This document shows positions 1-8,705 of a DNA stretch of 64,000 nucleotides, piece by piece. How positions within the stretch are numbered: the first letter of the stretch is position 1; each line of letters starts with the position of its first letter. This stretch comes from an uncultured Marinobacter sp. GTDB taxonomy: Bacteria; Pseudomonadota; Gammaproteobacteria; Pseudomonadales; Oleiphilaceae. Both the position numbers and the translations under genes were made by a program. The stretch is from the NCBI RefSeq assembly GCF_947488835.1, contig NZ_CANLBK010000001.1:1488001-1552000 (forward strand), in the 5' to 3' direction. The notes under the pieces are model-generated. The model had not been told where the DNA came from and searched no databases. It worked only from the letters and a program-made list of their open reading frames with translations.

Positions 1-1056
1 GACCATCAATACTTCCCCACCCTGCTCTTTGCTTTCGATAAAGCCAGACAATTGGGCATCGCCATCGCGGGTTTCAATTTCTTCGGCAACAATGATCCCA
101 TTGCGGTATTCACCCTCTACTTTGATTTCCGCGCCCTCTGTGAGCTGTTCAACGGTAATATCATCAAAGTCAGTGTCGTCGGTGAGCTGAATAAGTGTTC
201 CGTTGAGATAGAACTGCCCGGTTTCCGAATCGTAAGCCGAGGTAATCGCCCCGGAGATTTCGACGTCTTCATCCTCTTCGAACATATCGTCTTCGAATTC
301 AATGTCGAAGGCGGTCAGGTTGCCATTCTCCAGCTTGCCTTCAACTTCAACGATCACACCGTCTGCAAGATCTTCCGCAGTGCCGCCATCAAACGTTGCT
401 GACTGGTAGTTAACAACCAGACCATTTATTTCAAAAGTATCTACGCCAAGGTTTGAAACTGCGCCCTCTACCTCCACTTCATAACGCCCATATGGCCAAG
501 GCGCGCTAGCGTCCATCACACCCACATAACTTGCCTGAAACTCGCCATTGGCCAAACGATAACCACTGATGCGGACATGATAATCATCTGTGGTGCTCTC
601 CACGCCGGCTTTTAGCTCCACTGGCGTTGCGCCTTTAAACACTGTGCGGTTGTTGATCGCTATATTTTGTTTGGCGAGGACAATAACGCCGGTTTTCGTC
701 AAGTCATCCCAGGTGACTGAGTCAACCGGGCCACGCAGGGTGTCGTCGTAATAAATATACTGCGCCTCGCCCTCGCCATCGCGTCCCCAGGTGCCGGTTA
801 CCTTCAGAATCATGCCTTTTTCCAGCTGCGTCTCCCGCTCTATGCCGTCGTCGCCTCGGTACTGCGCATTATTAATCTGAAAATGTGTGCCGTTAACGTA
901 CACGCTACCAAATCCGGAAACCGGGCCCATGCTGCTGCCATTAGAACCGGCAGTCGTTGTGCCCGAATCAGAACCGCCACCGCACGCTGCCAAAGATCCC
1001 AGAACCGCGCCTGCGATGGTCATTTTAATTGCTGAATAGAGTGTGTTTCGCATCAT
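1..1056 (-). CDS. DUF5666-type repeat lipoprotein, C-terminus beyond window
   Basis: The reading frame is open from an ATG at 1056 to the window edge, giving 352 residues without a stop, so the gene is partial. The N-terminus is a lipoprotein signal peptide: a hydrophobic stretch, then LAAC with Cys25, followed by a Gly/Ser linker. The rest is several similar beta-rich modules of about 60-70 residues, each with a G-x-V-x-x-hydrophobic start and a short NGT or NGL turn, as in the DUF5666 OB-like repeats. A GGGAG ribosome site 7 nt upstream supports 1056; the second ATG at 1053 is equally possible. Probably an outer-membrane or periplasmic lipoprotein of unknown role. The family call rests on the repeat pattern. 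Confidence 0.75.
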   Translation of the reverse strand, partial: MMRNTLYSAIKMTIAGAVLGSLAACGGGSDSGTTTAGSNGSSMGPVSGFGSVYVNGTHFQINNAQYRGDDGIERETQLEKGMILKVTGTWGRDGEGEAQYIYYDDTLRGPVDSVTWDDLTKTGVIVLAKQNIAINNRTVFKGATPVELKAGVESTTDDYHVRISGYRLANGEFQASYVGVMDASAPWPYGRYEVEVEGAVSNLGVDTFEINGLVVNYQSATFDGGTAEDLADGVIVEVEGKLENGNLTAFDIEFEDDMFEEDEDVEISGAITSAYDSETGQFYLNGTLIQLTDDTDFDDITVEQLTEGAEIKVEGEYRNGIIVAEEIETRDGDAQLSGFIESKEQGGEVLMV

Positions 1057-1112
1057 TGCTTTTCTCCCGGGCCGATAACGGCCAATGCTGCTCTGCAATA
1101 CTTTGTGATCAT

Positions 1113-1156
1113 TTGGGATTAAATTCCCAAGAATTGAGCTGGGAATTTAATCCCAA
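1113..1156. promoter_or_regulatory. Perfect 17-bp inverted repeat, candidate operator
   Basis: Two perfect 17-nt arms (1113-1129 and 1140-1156) are separated by 10 nt. Each arm is itself an imperfect dyad, TGGGA-N6-TCCCA, so the site looks like two inverted copies of one recognition element. It lies in the divergent gap, 57 bp before the DUF5666 lipoprotein start and 96 bp before the DUF6435 start. There is no T-run, so a terminator is unlikely. An operator for one or both genes is the favoured reading; the regulator is unknown. Confidence 0.45.
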
Positions 1157-1251
1157 TTGTTCGACTTGTCCAGAAAAAGACTCAATAAACTTATGAACTT
1201 TCAGACAGAACCTGCGTAACGTTATGACCACAGACCAAAAAGTGAGGAGAG

Positions 1252-1428
1252 ATGATGTTGGGATTTTTAAAGGGCGATCCGAAGAAAAAACTACAGAAGG
1301 CGTACGAAGCAAAGCTGGAGAAAGCACTGCAGGCGCAGCGCAATGGGGATCTGAGGAGCCACGGCACCCTGACGGAAGAGGCAGAAAAGATTTACGCCGA
1401 GATCAAGGCGCTCGACGAAAACCGATAG
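1252..1428 (+). CDS. DUF6435 family small protein
   Basis: A 58-residue protein of charged, mostly helical composition: a short hydrophobic start (MMLGFLKGDP), a KKKLQKAYEAKLEKA helix, and a second helix ending ALDENR. This matches the small conserved DUF6435 proteins of marine gammaproteobacteria, whose function is unknown. The start at 1252 is set by a GGAG site about 5 nt upstream; the second ATG at 1255 is an alternative. It is divergent from the DUF5666 lipoprotein, with an inverted repeat between them. A longer frame overlapping it in another phase (1224-1487) has no family character and was rejected. Confidence 0.8.
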   Translation: MMLGFLKGDPKKKLQKAYEAKLEKALQAQRNGDLRSHGTLTEEAEKIYAEIKALDENR

Positions 1429-1452
1429 CCCAGGGTTTAGCAGCGCCTCACA

Positions 1453-1797
1453 TTACTCGTCCGTCAGTTGCTGCAACTGCCGGCTAAGACGCTCCACCTC
1501 GCGGCGCATGTCCTGAACCTCATCAAGAAGCTCCAGTGACATCGCAAGGCCCGGCAGATTCATCTTCAAGTCCCGCTGCAAGCGCCTGGCTTTATGCAGC
1601 CGGGCGAGTGCTGCCACATCAAACAACCATTGGCGCGCCTCTGCAGCCGGTTCTAGAGGTGCAATAATGCCGTAGTTCACCAGTTTGATGACAAACTCAG
1701 CGTGACACTCACCTCGTTCGCACACTTCGTGAAGGGTAAAGGTGCTGCCATTTTCATCCATTACTTCAACGGTCAGAATACTGTTTCTATCACTCAT
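1453..1797 (-). CDS. cbpM: Chaperone modulator CbpM
   Basis: A 114-residue MerR-like protein. CbpM binds the J domain of CbpA and inhibits its co-chaperone and DNA-binding activity. The sequence has the family pattern: an N-terminal strand with FTLHEVCERGECHAEFVIKL, a YGII-P-EP turn, a winged-helix-like W-x-FD-x-AAL-x-RL-x-KA-x-RL-x-RDL segment, and a C-terminal helix or coiled coil of leucines and charged residues. It lies 15 bp downstream of cbpA on the same strand, the usual cbpA-cbpM order. Confidence 0.93.
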   Translation of the reverse strand: MSDRNSILTVEVMDENGSTFTLHEVCERGECHAEFVIKLVNYGIIAPLEPAAEARQWLFDVAALARLHKARRLQRDLKMNLPGLAMSLELLDEVQDMRREVERLSRQLQQLTDE

Positions 1798-1812
1798 CCT
1801 TTACTCTCCCCT

Positions 1813-2772
1813 TCACAGATGGAGTTTGCTGCGTGGGTTGAATGCCTTCTCGGCCTCTGCAAGCTGCTCGTATAGCTTTTCTGCTTCTGCAGAGTGCTGC
1901 TCCGGTATTGCGATTTGCAGCACCACAATCTGATCACCTGGATGTTTGCCCGGTAGCCCCTTGCCTTTGAGGCGGAGCTTGCGCCCGGATGAGGTTCCCT
2001 TGGGTACCTTCACATTCACCTTTGAGCCCACCGTCGGTACGGTGATGGTCGCACCCAGTGCGGCTTCCCATGGTGCCACCGGCACGGTCACAACCACATC
2101 CCGCCCCTCTACACTGAACGATGGGTGCGGCGCCAATTCAATCTCTATCAGCAAGTCACCTGGCGCAGCACCACCATAGCCCGGAGACCCCTGGCCTTTC
2201 AGGCGCAAATGCTGGCCTTCGCGCATTCCAGCGGGGATTTTCACCTTCAGTGTTTTCTGTCGCGCTATAACACGACCCTGTTCGTCCGCTTCATGTACCG
2301 CAAAGGAAACCTGTTTCTCAGACCCGTTGAACACTTCTTCAAGGAACAGCGCCAAGCGTGCGTGAACGTCCTCGCCACGCATGCGCACGGTCTGCCGAAA
2401 ACCACCGGCTCCCTGCCCCGGCCCCTGACCGCCACCGAACATCTGCTCAAAAAAGTCACTAAACTGGCGGGAATCCGCATCGGTGTATCCACCACCACCA
2501 AACCCCGACGCACTCTGCCATCCGGGAGGCGGCTGGAAAGATCCATCGGCCTGCGCACCGTATTTTCGCAGCTGGTCGTACTCGGCACGTTTCTCCGGAT
2601 CTTTCAGTACTTCGTAGGCTTCGCCAAGGTCTTTGAACTTCTCATCGGCGTTGTCCTCTTTACTGACATCCGGATGATACTTTCGTGCCAGCTTTCGGTA
2701 GGATTTTTTGATTTCCTCGGGGGAGGCAGACTCGCTCACACCAAGTACGGCGTAATAGTCTTTGAAGTCCAT
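1813..2772 (-). CDS. cbpA: Curved DNA-binding protein CbpA (DnaJ-type co-chaperone)
   Basis: A 319-residue class II J protein that stimulates DnaK and binds curved DNA in stationary phase. The N-terminal J domain (about residues 4-70) has the diagnostic HPD at 33-35. A Gly/Phe-rich linker (about 75-125) follows, then two beta-barrel substrate-binding domains. There is no CxxCxGxG zinc-finger region, which separates it from DnaJ. The start is preceded by GAGGAG. The next gene is cbpM, so the pair is probably co-transcribed; the 160-bp gap upstream probably holds the promoter, divergent from the thioesterase gene. Confidence 0.95.
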   Translation of the reverse strand: MDFKDYYAVLGVSESASPEEIKKSYRKLARKYHPDVSKEDNADEKFKDLGEAYEVLKDPEKRAEYDQLRKYGAQADGSFQPPPGWQSASGFGGGGYTDADSRQFSDFFEQMFGGGQGPGQGAGGFRQTVRMRGEDVHARLALFLEEVFNGSEKQVSFAVHEADEQGRVIARQKTLKVKIPAGMREGQHLRLKGQGSPGYGGAAPGDLLIEIELAPHPSFSVEGRDVVVTVPVAPWEAALGATITVPTVGSKVNVKVPKGTSSGRKLRLKGKGLPGKHPGDQIVVLQIAIPEQHSAEAEKLYEQLAEAEKAFNPRSKLHL

Positions 2773-2931
2773 TGAACTCCTCGCATCTGATTAAAAACTG
2801 TTCTCTGGTTATATATGATTGGCGCAAACACTGGAAATACAAGCATAGCCCGCCGCATCGGAAGATGTAGTACCCTCAATGAAATACTCAAAAACAACCT
2901 TAGCCTATAGGCACAACAGAGAAAGGACCCT

Positions 2932-3441
2932 ATGCCAGACTCAACGCCGAAGCCCGTATCTGCATCAGCGATCGAGAAACACGTTTACAAGGTATTCCCC
3001 AATGACATGAACTCTCACGAAACTGTGTTCGGTGGCATGATCATGGCAAAATGTGATCGTTTGGCACTGGTTGTAGCTGAACGCCACTCTGCCCACGTTT
3101 GTGTTACCGCGGCGGTGGATTCCATTCACTTTCGTGCCCCCGCGAAAGGCAATGACACCTTACTGTTCAGCCTGGCACTGAACCGCAGTTGGGGATCGTC
3201 TATGGAAATTGGTGCCAAGGTTGTGGCGGAGAACAGTTACACCGGAGAAACACGACATATCCTCTCGGCCTTCTTTACGTTCGTAGCCTTGGACGAGAAC
3301 GACAAACCTGTAGATGTGCCTGCCGTTATTCCGGAAAACGCCAAACAGAGACAGCGTTTTGAGAACGCCGAGATTCGCCGCGAGGGGCGCCTCAAGACGC
3401 GAGCCGAGCTGGCAAAAGTGACCGATGACGATAGGGATTAA
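2932..3441 (+). CDS. Acyl-CoA thioesterase, hotdog fold (YciA-like)
   Basis: A 169-residue single-hotdog protein. The segment around residues 25-42 (NDMNSHETVFGGMIMAKCD) carries the family pattern of an N/H-x-x-x-T-x-FGG loop followed by the catalytic Asp (D42). The AVDSIHFRAPAKGND strand is also typical of acyl-CoA hydrolases. It should hydrolyse acyl-CoA to free acid and CoA in the cytoplasm. AAAGGA lies just upstream of the start. It stands alone between cbpA (divergent) and ytoQ. The substrate cannot be read from sequence. Confidence 0.88.
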   Translation: MPDSTPKPVSASAIEKHVYKVFPNDMNSHETVFGGMIMAKCDRLALVVAERHSAHVCVTAAVDSIHFRAPAKGNDTLLFSLALNRSWGSSMEIGAKVVAENSYTGETRHILSAFFTFVALDENDKPVDVPAVIPENAKQRQRFENAEIRREGRLKTRAELAKVTDDDRD

Positions 3442-3525
3442 CCGGGCTGAGATTCTGTAGACTGCTGGGCTATGATAGGGTCTCGCATATTCACCCCCCC
3501 TACCTGTTTTACTTAGGAGAACTCC

Positions 3526-3969
3526 ATGATCTGGACTGTATATCTCTCAGGCGAAATTCACACTGACTGGCGTGAGCAAATTAAGGCCGGGGCAGAAGCC
3601 GCTGGCTTGCCGGTGGAATTTACTGCACCTGTTACCAATCACGAAGCCAGCGATGCAGCGGGCGATATGCTGGGTAAACCGGAAGTGGCATTCTGGCGTG
3701 ATCACCAGTCATCCAAAGTAAACGGCATTCGCACCAAAACCCTGCTGGAACAGTGCGACTTGGCTGTGATTCGTTTTGGAGACAAGTACAAGCAATGGAA
3801 CGCGGCCTTTGATGCCGGCTTCTGCGCGGCTATGGGCACGCCCTATGTAACCCTGCACAGCGACGACATTATCCACCCGCTGAAGGAAGTAGACGCATCC
3901 GCAATGGCGTGGGCGCAAACTCCCGAGCAGGTGGTCGAGATTCTGAAATACGTTACAACCGCACAGTAA
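3526..3969 (+). CDS. YtoQ family protein
   Basis: A 147-residue protein matching the YtoQ family, which resembles nucleoside 2-deoxyribosyltransferases. The N-terminus WTVYLSGEIHTDWREQI and the Asn-His-Glu-x-Ser-Asp segment are characteristic. The C-terminal half has FGDKYKQWNAAFDAGFCAAMGTP, resembling the E/D-x-G nucleotide-sugar site of that fold. A strong AGGAG precedes the ATG. The function is not established in this family. A long hairpin follows the stop codon. Confidence 0.85.
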   Translation: MIWTVYLSGEIHTDWREQIKAGAEAAGLPVEFTAPVTNHEASDAAGDMLGKPEVAFWRDHQSSKVNGIRTKTLLEQCDLAVIRFGDKYKQWNAAFDAGFCAAMGTPYVTLHSDDIIHPLKEVDASAMAWAQTPEQVVEILKYVTTAQ

Positions 3970-3980
3970 GAGCCCGAAAT

Positions 3981-4019
3981 ATCTGGCGAAGAGTCAAGCC
4001 AATGACTACTTCGCCAGAT
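3981..4019. terminator. Hairpin between convergent ytoQ-like and DUF3010 genes
   Basis: Arms 3981-3991 and 4009-4019 are perfectly complementary over 11 bp. Inside them a further 5-bp AGTCA/TGACT stem continues with one bulged base. The hairpin overlaps the last codons and stop of the DUF3010 gene. There is no U-tract on either side, so it may act as a transcript-end stabiliser or a weak bidirectional terminator rather than a classic intrinsic terminator. Confidence 0.45.
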
Positions 4020-4437
4020 GCCCTACATAAGCCGCAACAAAGGCTGCTTCCTGAAACACCTTCAAGCCTGTTGCTGCAAAAGGAATGGGCATCGGCTTGG
4101 CAGACAGAGTCGCTTTGATGGTGGCAGAAGAGAGCAACTGCACTTCTACATCCGCCTCAGGCATCAGCTGAATCGCCGCTTCCATTTTAAAGCTGATGGC
4201 ACCACCGGCAAACTTGCCTTTGGGCATACGCTCTTTGATGGCCACTTTTTTCACATCGTGCTCTGCCAGAAACTTCGCAAAAGACGCCTGAAATTCCTGC
4301 AGGTCCTTGCGGGTATGGTTCTTCTTCAGGGTGATTTTACGAATGTTGCTCTCGGGCAGGGTGAACTGTCCACCATCCAGATTCAGCAAACACACCACGG
4401 CGTCGCTGGCACTGAGCTCAACACCACATATAAGCAT
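4006..4437 (-). CDS. DUF3010 family protein
   Basis: A 143-residue protein matching DUF3010, conserved in gammaproteobacteria. It begins MLICGVELSASDAVVCLLN, then has a basic helix, a VKKVAIKERMPKGKFAGGA segment and a C-terminal KVFQEAAFVAAY helix. The RNase H-like look (an acidic strand start, then KER-x-x-KGKFAGG) suggests a ribonuclease H-fold relative, but that is inference. I start at the ATG at 4437, preceded by GGAG, rather than 75 nt upstream, because the extra residues are low-complexity and the family begins at MLICG. Confidence 0.85.
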   Translation of the reverse strand: MLICGVELSASDAVVCLLNLDGGQFTLPESNIRKITLKKNHTRKDLQEFQASFAKFLAEHDVKKVAIKERMPKGKFAGGAISFKMEAAIQLMPEADVEVQLLSSATIKATLSAKPMPIPFAATGLKVFQEAAFVAAYVGHLAK

Positions 4438-4474
4438 GGGCACTCCTTTTTCGGTGAATAAGGATTTCTGTGTA

Positions 4475-4819
4475 TCAGGCACAGCACTTTTTGAATTTTT
4501 TCCCACTGCCACAACTGCAGGGATCGTTTCGGGAAGGCATATTAGCCTGGGTGACAGTGCCGCCCTTATTCAAGATGGCGGTAAGCTCCGTTATGGATTC
4601 AACGGCGCCTTCACGGGCATCAACGGTAATGTCGGCGTGCAACTGGGCTTCAGCCACCAGCGCCGCAACCTCTTGCTTGCGATCTTCACTGGTTACTACC
4701 AGTTGCAGTGGAAACTTCTTGCTACCACTTTTTTGACTGGCGTTGGTTTTGAAACCGCCGTAGGCCGTGTGATGCTGCCGTGCATCCTGCCGGCCTTTGA
4801 AAAAAAACTTATCAGACAT
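4475..4819 (-). CDS. PBPRA1643-type SEC-C metal-binding protein
   Basis: A 114-residue protein ending in a SEC-C zinc motif (DPCSCGSGKKFKKCC), the same motif as at the SecA C-terminus. The N-terminal segment SDKFFFKGRQDARQHHTAYGG is typical of the PBPRA1643 family. The middle is a small alpha/beta domain. It lies just upstream of the DUF3010 gene in the same orientation with a 37-bp gap and may be co-transcribed. Its role is unknown; zinc binding is predicted from the motif. Confidence 0.85.
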   Translation of the reverse strand: MSDKFFFKGRQDARQHHTAYGGFKTNASQKSGSKKFPLQLVVTSEDRKQEVAALVAEAQLHADITVDAREGAVESITELTAILNKGGTVTQANMPSRNDPCSCGSGKKFKKCCA

Positions 4820-4941
4820 GCTGAAACCCTGATGAATTGAGAGGGGGGCGACTTACTATTGAATAAGGCCGCCCCCGAGACGGCCATCTTTTAGCATGCT
4901 TGTAAGATAGGTTATATAGCGGATTAGAGAAATACTGAAAC

Positions 4942-5538
4942 TTAAACCGCTTGCGTACCATGCCACACAGGCAGCGCCATATCCTCCGGCTCCTCGTTAG
5001 GGCCGCCAGTCCGGCTTTTAAACGCACCTTCTTCAATGGGTACGCGGAACAGGGCCGTTGCTTTACGCTCCTTGGCACTGGGCGCGCGAACTTGATCCCA
5101 ACGCCCTGGCGAAAGCTGGTTGATAATTGCCTTGAATGCATCGTCAAATGCAACGTCATTCACCACCCTTTGGGCCTTTCCAAACAGCACCAGCGATGAG
5201 TAGTTTGCGCTGTGGTGGTAGGCTGATTTACTCATCACCCACTCCTCCGTTACCGCAAACGAGATACACAGCTGGGCTCCGGATTCCAGCTGCCTGCACA
5301 CACGACCGCCGTTCAAGCTATGCAGATAAAGATCATCCCCCAGGCGCCAAGCCGTAAGTGGAATAATTCTTGGTTCTCCCTCCTCTACAAACCCAACGTG
5401 GGCCGTCTTTAAACGGTCAATCAGGGCATAGGCATCGGCGCGTTCATAGCTTGCGCGTTTAGCGGCCCGCTTCACCCGGCTGCGCGGGCAACAGGAAAGG
5501 GAAGACATGGCGGAGGGGTCGGTTTCCTTCAAAGACAT
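4942..5538 (-). CDS. Pyridoxamine 5'-phosphate oxidase-like flavoprotein
   Basis: A 198-residue split-barrel FMN-binding protein of the PNPOx/NimA-like group. The core HVGFVEEGEPRIIPLTAWRLGDDLYLHS is the characteristic first hairpin, followed by YSSLVLFGKAQRV and a C-terminal extension. The N-terminal 25 residues contain CCPRSRVKRAAKRASYERADAY, a helix seen in NimA-type members. It is transcribed divergently from a MocR/PdxR-type regulator 93 bp away. This arrangement is common where the regulator controls a B6-related or flavoprotein gene, so this is its likely target. The substrate is unknown. Confidence 0.85.
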   Translation of the reverse strand: MSLKETDPSAMSSLSCCPRSRVKRAAKRASYERADAYALIDRLKTAHVGFVEEGEPRIIPLTAWRLGDDLYLHSLNGGRVCRQLESGAQLCISFAVTEEWVMSKSAYHHSANYSSLVLFGKAQRVVNDVAFDDAFKAIINQLSPGRWDQVRAPSAKERKATALFRVPIEEGAFKSRTGGPNEEPEDMALPVWHGTQAV

Positions 5539-5631
5539 TATAGGTTCCTTTCGTTGAGTACCCCGCTATTAAAGAAAACATCTGATACCATCAAAAGATC
5601 CACATTATGATTTTTAGTAGGGCCAGTTAAA

Positions 5632-7059
5632 GTGATAAATGATATCCGGCTGGATTCGGCCACTCCGCTACAACAACAACTCTATCGACAACTGTCCCAG
5701 CGGATCATCGATCAGCGGTACCTGCCCGGCAGCCAACTGCCATCCAGCAGGCAACTGGCAACCGATCTCGGGGTGAGCAGAAATACCGTGAACGCGGTTT
5801 ATGACCAGCTTAAATCGGAAGGCTTTCTGCTTAGCCGTCCAGGCAAAGGGGTATTCGTTAATGAGGACATCCGCGCCAGCCTGAACACACCTGATCAGGC
5901 GCCCTCCCACGCGCCAAGTAATGCTGAGCCACTGCCACCCTTGCCCATCGTGCCAAGACACAGCATGCGGCTTGGAGAAGACGCCAACCTTCCCTTTCAG
6001 CCGGGCCTGCCAGATCTGGATGCCTTCCCGATCCGCAGCTGGAACCGAATATTGCATCATCAGGAAAGCCGCAGGCTACTCAGAGGGTACGACTGCATTC
6101 AAGGCTACCAACCCCTCAGAAAAGCCGTTGCAGAATATGCACGGGAATCCCGCGGAGTGCGCTGCCACGAGCATCAAATCATAATCACCAACGGTGCACA
6201 GCAGGCATTGTCTTTGATTGCAGATGTACTGCTTCAAGCGGGTGATCGGGTGTTCTGTGAGAACCCGGGTTATCGCGGCGCCCGTTACGCACTGGGGCGT
6301 TATGGAAACCCGATATTGCCCGTGCCATTGAAAGGCCAGGTGCTGGATGTGGATGCACTTGCGGATATGGGCCCTGCCAAGCTGTTGTTCTGCACCCCCA
6401 CGCACCAATACCCCATGGGCGGAATTCTGGATATTGCGCAGCGCATGGCGTTGGTTCAGTGGGCACAACGCAATCAGACCTGGATCGTCGAAGACGACTA
6501 CGACAGCGAATTCCACTTCCACAACAAACCCTTTGCCGCCATTCAGGGCTTATTCGACAACACCCCGGTTCTGTACGTGGGCAGTTTCAGTAAAACCCTG
6601 CTTCCTGGCCTCCGAGTCGGCTATCTGATTGCACCCGAATCCATGGTGGAGGCGCTGCTGTGGGCCAAGCGGGTTACCGGCGGTGAAACGCCGCTGCTTA
6701 CTCAAGCGACCATAGCGGAATTCATTACAAGCGGGCAGTTCACCCGCCACCTGCGCCGCATGAGGCAGCTCTACAAGGAGAAGTGGACGTACTTCCAAAA
6801 GCTTGTGTCTGAAGAGCTGGGCGAACTGGTCACCCCCGTGGCGGAGAGTGCCGGCATGCATCTGGTTCTGGAGGGCGACTTCAACGACGCCGACATCAGC
6901 CAGAGGCTCAGGGCCAAGGGCTTTGGCAGCACACCCTTGAGCGTTCATTTTATCGGGGAGGAAATGCGAAACGGTCTGGTGATGGGTTTTGCCAGCGCGA
7001 ACGAGCGCGAGATCAAAGCCGCGGTACTGGCACTGAAGTCACTTCTGCAAAAGCAGTGA
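5632..7059 (+). CDS. MocR/PdxR-family transcriptional regulator (GntR-aminotransferase fusion)
   Basis: A 475-residue fusion. An N-terminal GntR winged helix (about 10-80) carries PLQQQLYRQLSQRI and PGSQLPSSRQLATDLGVSRNTV. After a proline-rich linker (about 85-115) comes a fold-type I aminotransferase domain. The PLP-binding lysine is K321 in GSFSKTLLPGLRVGY, and YDSEF lies upstream of it. MocR proteins use PLP as effector or ligand and usually act on a divergent neighbour; here that is the PNPOx-like gene. The start is GTG, with AGGG 9 nt upstream. The exact regulon is inferred from position only. Confidence 0.92.
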   Translation: MINDIRLDSATPLQQQLYRQLSQRIIDQRYLPGSQLPSSRQLATDLGVSRNTVNAVYDQLKSEGFLLSRPGKGVFVNEDIRASLNTPDQAPSHAPSNAEPLPPLPIVPRHSMRLGEDANLPFQPGLPDLDAFPIRSWNRILHHQESRRLLRGYDCIQGYQPLRKAVAEYARESRGVRCHEHQIIITNGAQQALSLIADVLLQAGDRVFCENPGYRGARYALGRYGNPILPVPLKGQVLDVDALADMGPAKLLFCTPTHQYPMGGILDIAQRMALVQWAQRNQTWIVEDDYDSEFHFHNKPFAAIQGLFDNTPVLYVGSFSKTLLPGLRVGYLIAPESMVEALLWAKRVTGGETPLLTQATIAEFITSGQFTRHLRRMRQLYKEKWTYFQKLVSEELGELVTPVAESAGMHLVLEGDFNDADISQRLRAKGFGSTPLSVHFIGEEMRNGLVMGFASANEREIKAAVLALKSLLQKQ

Positions 7060-7195
7060 TAGTTTCGGCCGTCAATTCACTCCGGCCTGAAGCAATCTGT
7101 GTAACTTTTATCAGGTCTTGTTCTTTCGCATTTTTGATTCACGCCGATGGGGTTATGCTGAAGGGGCAAGTTATTTTGATGGCAAAGGAGTCAAT

Positions 7196-8338
7196 ATGAC
7201 AGACCACATGCCGGATGATTTGTCCGCAGTTGGCCGTGATTTGAGGGCCTACACCGATGAACTGCGCCCCAAACATCCTGTCGTTAGAAACATCAAAGGC
7301 GAATGGGTGCTGCTCCGACATGCCGACGTTTTGGCTGCTGCACTGGACCACGAACGTTTCTCCAGCCAGGTGTCTCGCTACCTGCAAGTTCCAAACGGGC
7401 TTGATGGAAACGAACACACACTCTACCGAAATGTGATCGAGCGGTATCTCACCCGGGATGCATTGGAGCCATTCGTTCCGGTTTTCACACGCGTCGCTCG
7501 CCAGTTGGTGGCGGAGTTGCCCAAGGGTGAAGTGTTGGATGCTGTAAACGACATAGGTGCCGTGTTTGCCGTTCGCGCCCAGTGCGCCTGGCTGGGATGG
7601 CCGCCAGAGTTAGAGCCAAAACTACTGGCATGGATGAAAGAAAACCATGCTGCCACCCGCTCTGGCGACAACGCCCTGATGGCAGATGTTGCCGAGCAGT
7701 TTGATGAGATTATTCGTTCGGTTATCCAGCCTCGGCGTGCTGCCGGTTCAAATGCTCCCGACGATCTGACTACAAGGCTGTGCCGCGAGACGGTGAATGG
7801 GCGCCCACTGACAGAGGCGGAGCTGGTTTCCATTCTGCGCAACTGGACAGGCGGAGATTTGGGTTCCATCGCTCTCTGTGTTGGCGTACTCATCGCCCAC
7901 CTGGCCCAACGTCCTCAGCTTACTGAGCGGATACGAGGCGCTTCAAATACAGAAGTAGAAGCGATCATTGATGAAATCCTTCGCCTCGATAACCCATTCG
8001 TATCCAACCGGCGTGTAACCACCTGCCCCGTTCATATCGCTGGCCGGGATATTCCGAGCGGCGCAAAAATCAAGTTGAACTGGACCTCTGCCAACCGCGA
8101 TGAATCCGTCTTCGACAACAGCCGGTTTGATCCTGAAGGCAACGCAGCGAATAACCTGCTCTATGGGGCCGGCAAGCACGTGTGCCCAGGCAGACTGCTA
8201 GCGACCTGGGAGTTGCGTATCGCGCTGCAAACGATACTCACGCCAGTACACGCTGTTGAGCTGGTGCCTGGCGAGCCACCAGAGCGCGAGGTCGCGCCAG
8301 TGGGTGGGTATCACCGAGTGCCTGTGGTACTAAGATGA
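7196..8338 (+). CDS. Cytochrome P450
   Basis: A 380-residue bacterial class I-like P450. It has the ExxR motif (EILR, in EVEAIIDEILRLD) and the heme-binding loop YGAGKHVCPGR, with the proximal thiolate at Cys330. The I-helix reads NWTGGDLGSIA, so the usual acid-threonine pair is displaced (GDLGS in place of AGx[D/E]T). The start at 7196 has AAGGAG upstream; an in-frame start 78 nt earlier lacks one. No ferredoxin or ferredoxin reductase gene is nearby. The substrate is unknown. The 3' end overlaps the next, convergent gene by 9 bp. Confidence 0.92.
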   Translation: MTDHMPDDLSAVGRDLRAYTDELRPKHPVVRNIKGEWVLLRHADVLAAALDHERFSSQVSRYLQVPNGLDGNEHTLYRNVIERYLTRDALEPFVPVFTRVARQLVAELPKGEVLDAVNDIGAVFAVRAQCAWLGWPPELEPKLLAWMKENHAATRSGDNALMADVAEQFDEIIRSVIQPRRAAGSNAPDDLTTRLCRETVNGRPLTEAELVSILRNWTGGDLGSIALCVGVLIAHLAQRPQLTERIRGASNTEVEAIIDEILRLDNPFVSNRRVTTCPVHIAGRDIPSGAKIKLNWTSANRDESVFDNSRFDPEGNAANNLLYGAGKHVCPGRLLATWELRIALQTILTPVHAVELVPGEPPEREVAPVGGYHRVPVVLR

Positions 8339-8698
8339 TGCATCCTGTACAAGGCAGTTAATCAGCGTAATCGACACATCCCGAAAAACAGCATCTGACG
8401 CTACAACGCCCGAAAAGCCGTCATAAACGCTACGCCGGCATGTTGAGGTCCGTGTTTTTGCTTGCTTGACGCAGTTGGCATTGGCGTCAGACCCCTCAGC
8501 TTTGCCTGTTGCTTGCTCACACAGCGAAGGCAGCTGGGTATTCAGCCAATCCACCGTTGTGCTGAGTTTTACGGGATTCGCCTCAAGGTTGGTGAACCGG
8601 CTGGCATCAACCGTTTGTGGCCGCTCGCGGGTTTGATCCCAAAGCACAAATGCCAGAGCAGCCAAAACCAGAATGACGGTAACAGTGGGGAATTTCAT
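8330..8698 (-). CDS. Hypothetical membrane-anchored or exported protein
   Basis: 122 residues. An N-terminal hydrophobic segment (about 4-20, FPTVTVILVLAALAFVLW) acts as signal anchor. The remainder is soluble and contains four cysteines (in LPSLCEQA, NANCVKQ, STCRRS and LINCLVQ) that could form disulfides if it faces the periplasm. I recognise no family. It starts 7 bp downstream of the 439-residue membrane protein gene on the same strand, so the two are probably co-transcribed. A GAGG site precedes the ATG. Confidence 0.6.
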   Translation of the reverse strand: MKFPTVTVILVLAALAFVLWDQTRERPQTVDASRFTNLEANPVKLSTTVDWLNTQLPSLCEQATGKAEGSDANANCVKQAKTRTSTCRRSVYDGFSGVVASDAVFRDVSITLINCLVQDASS

Positions 8699-8705
8699 AT
8701 GTGCC

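Noticed and set aside
1224..1487. 87-residue frame overlapping the DUF6435 gene
   Set aside because: The 58-residue frame in another phase has a good ribosome site and matches a known small family; the longer one is a shadow.
2125..2775. 216-residue open frame on the plus strand
   Set aside because: It lies antisense to cbpA, has no family character, and is explained by the codon bias of cbpA.
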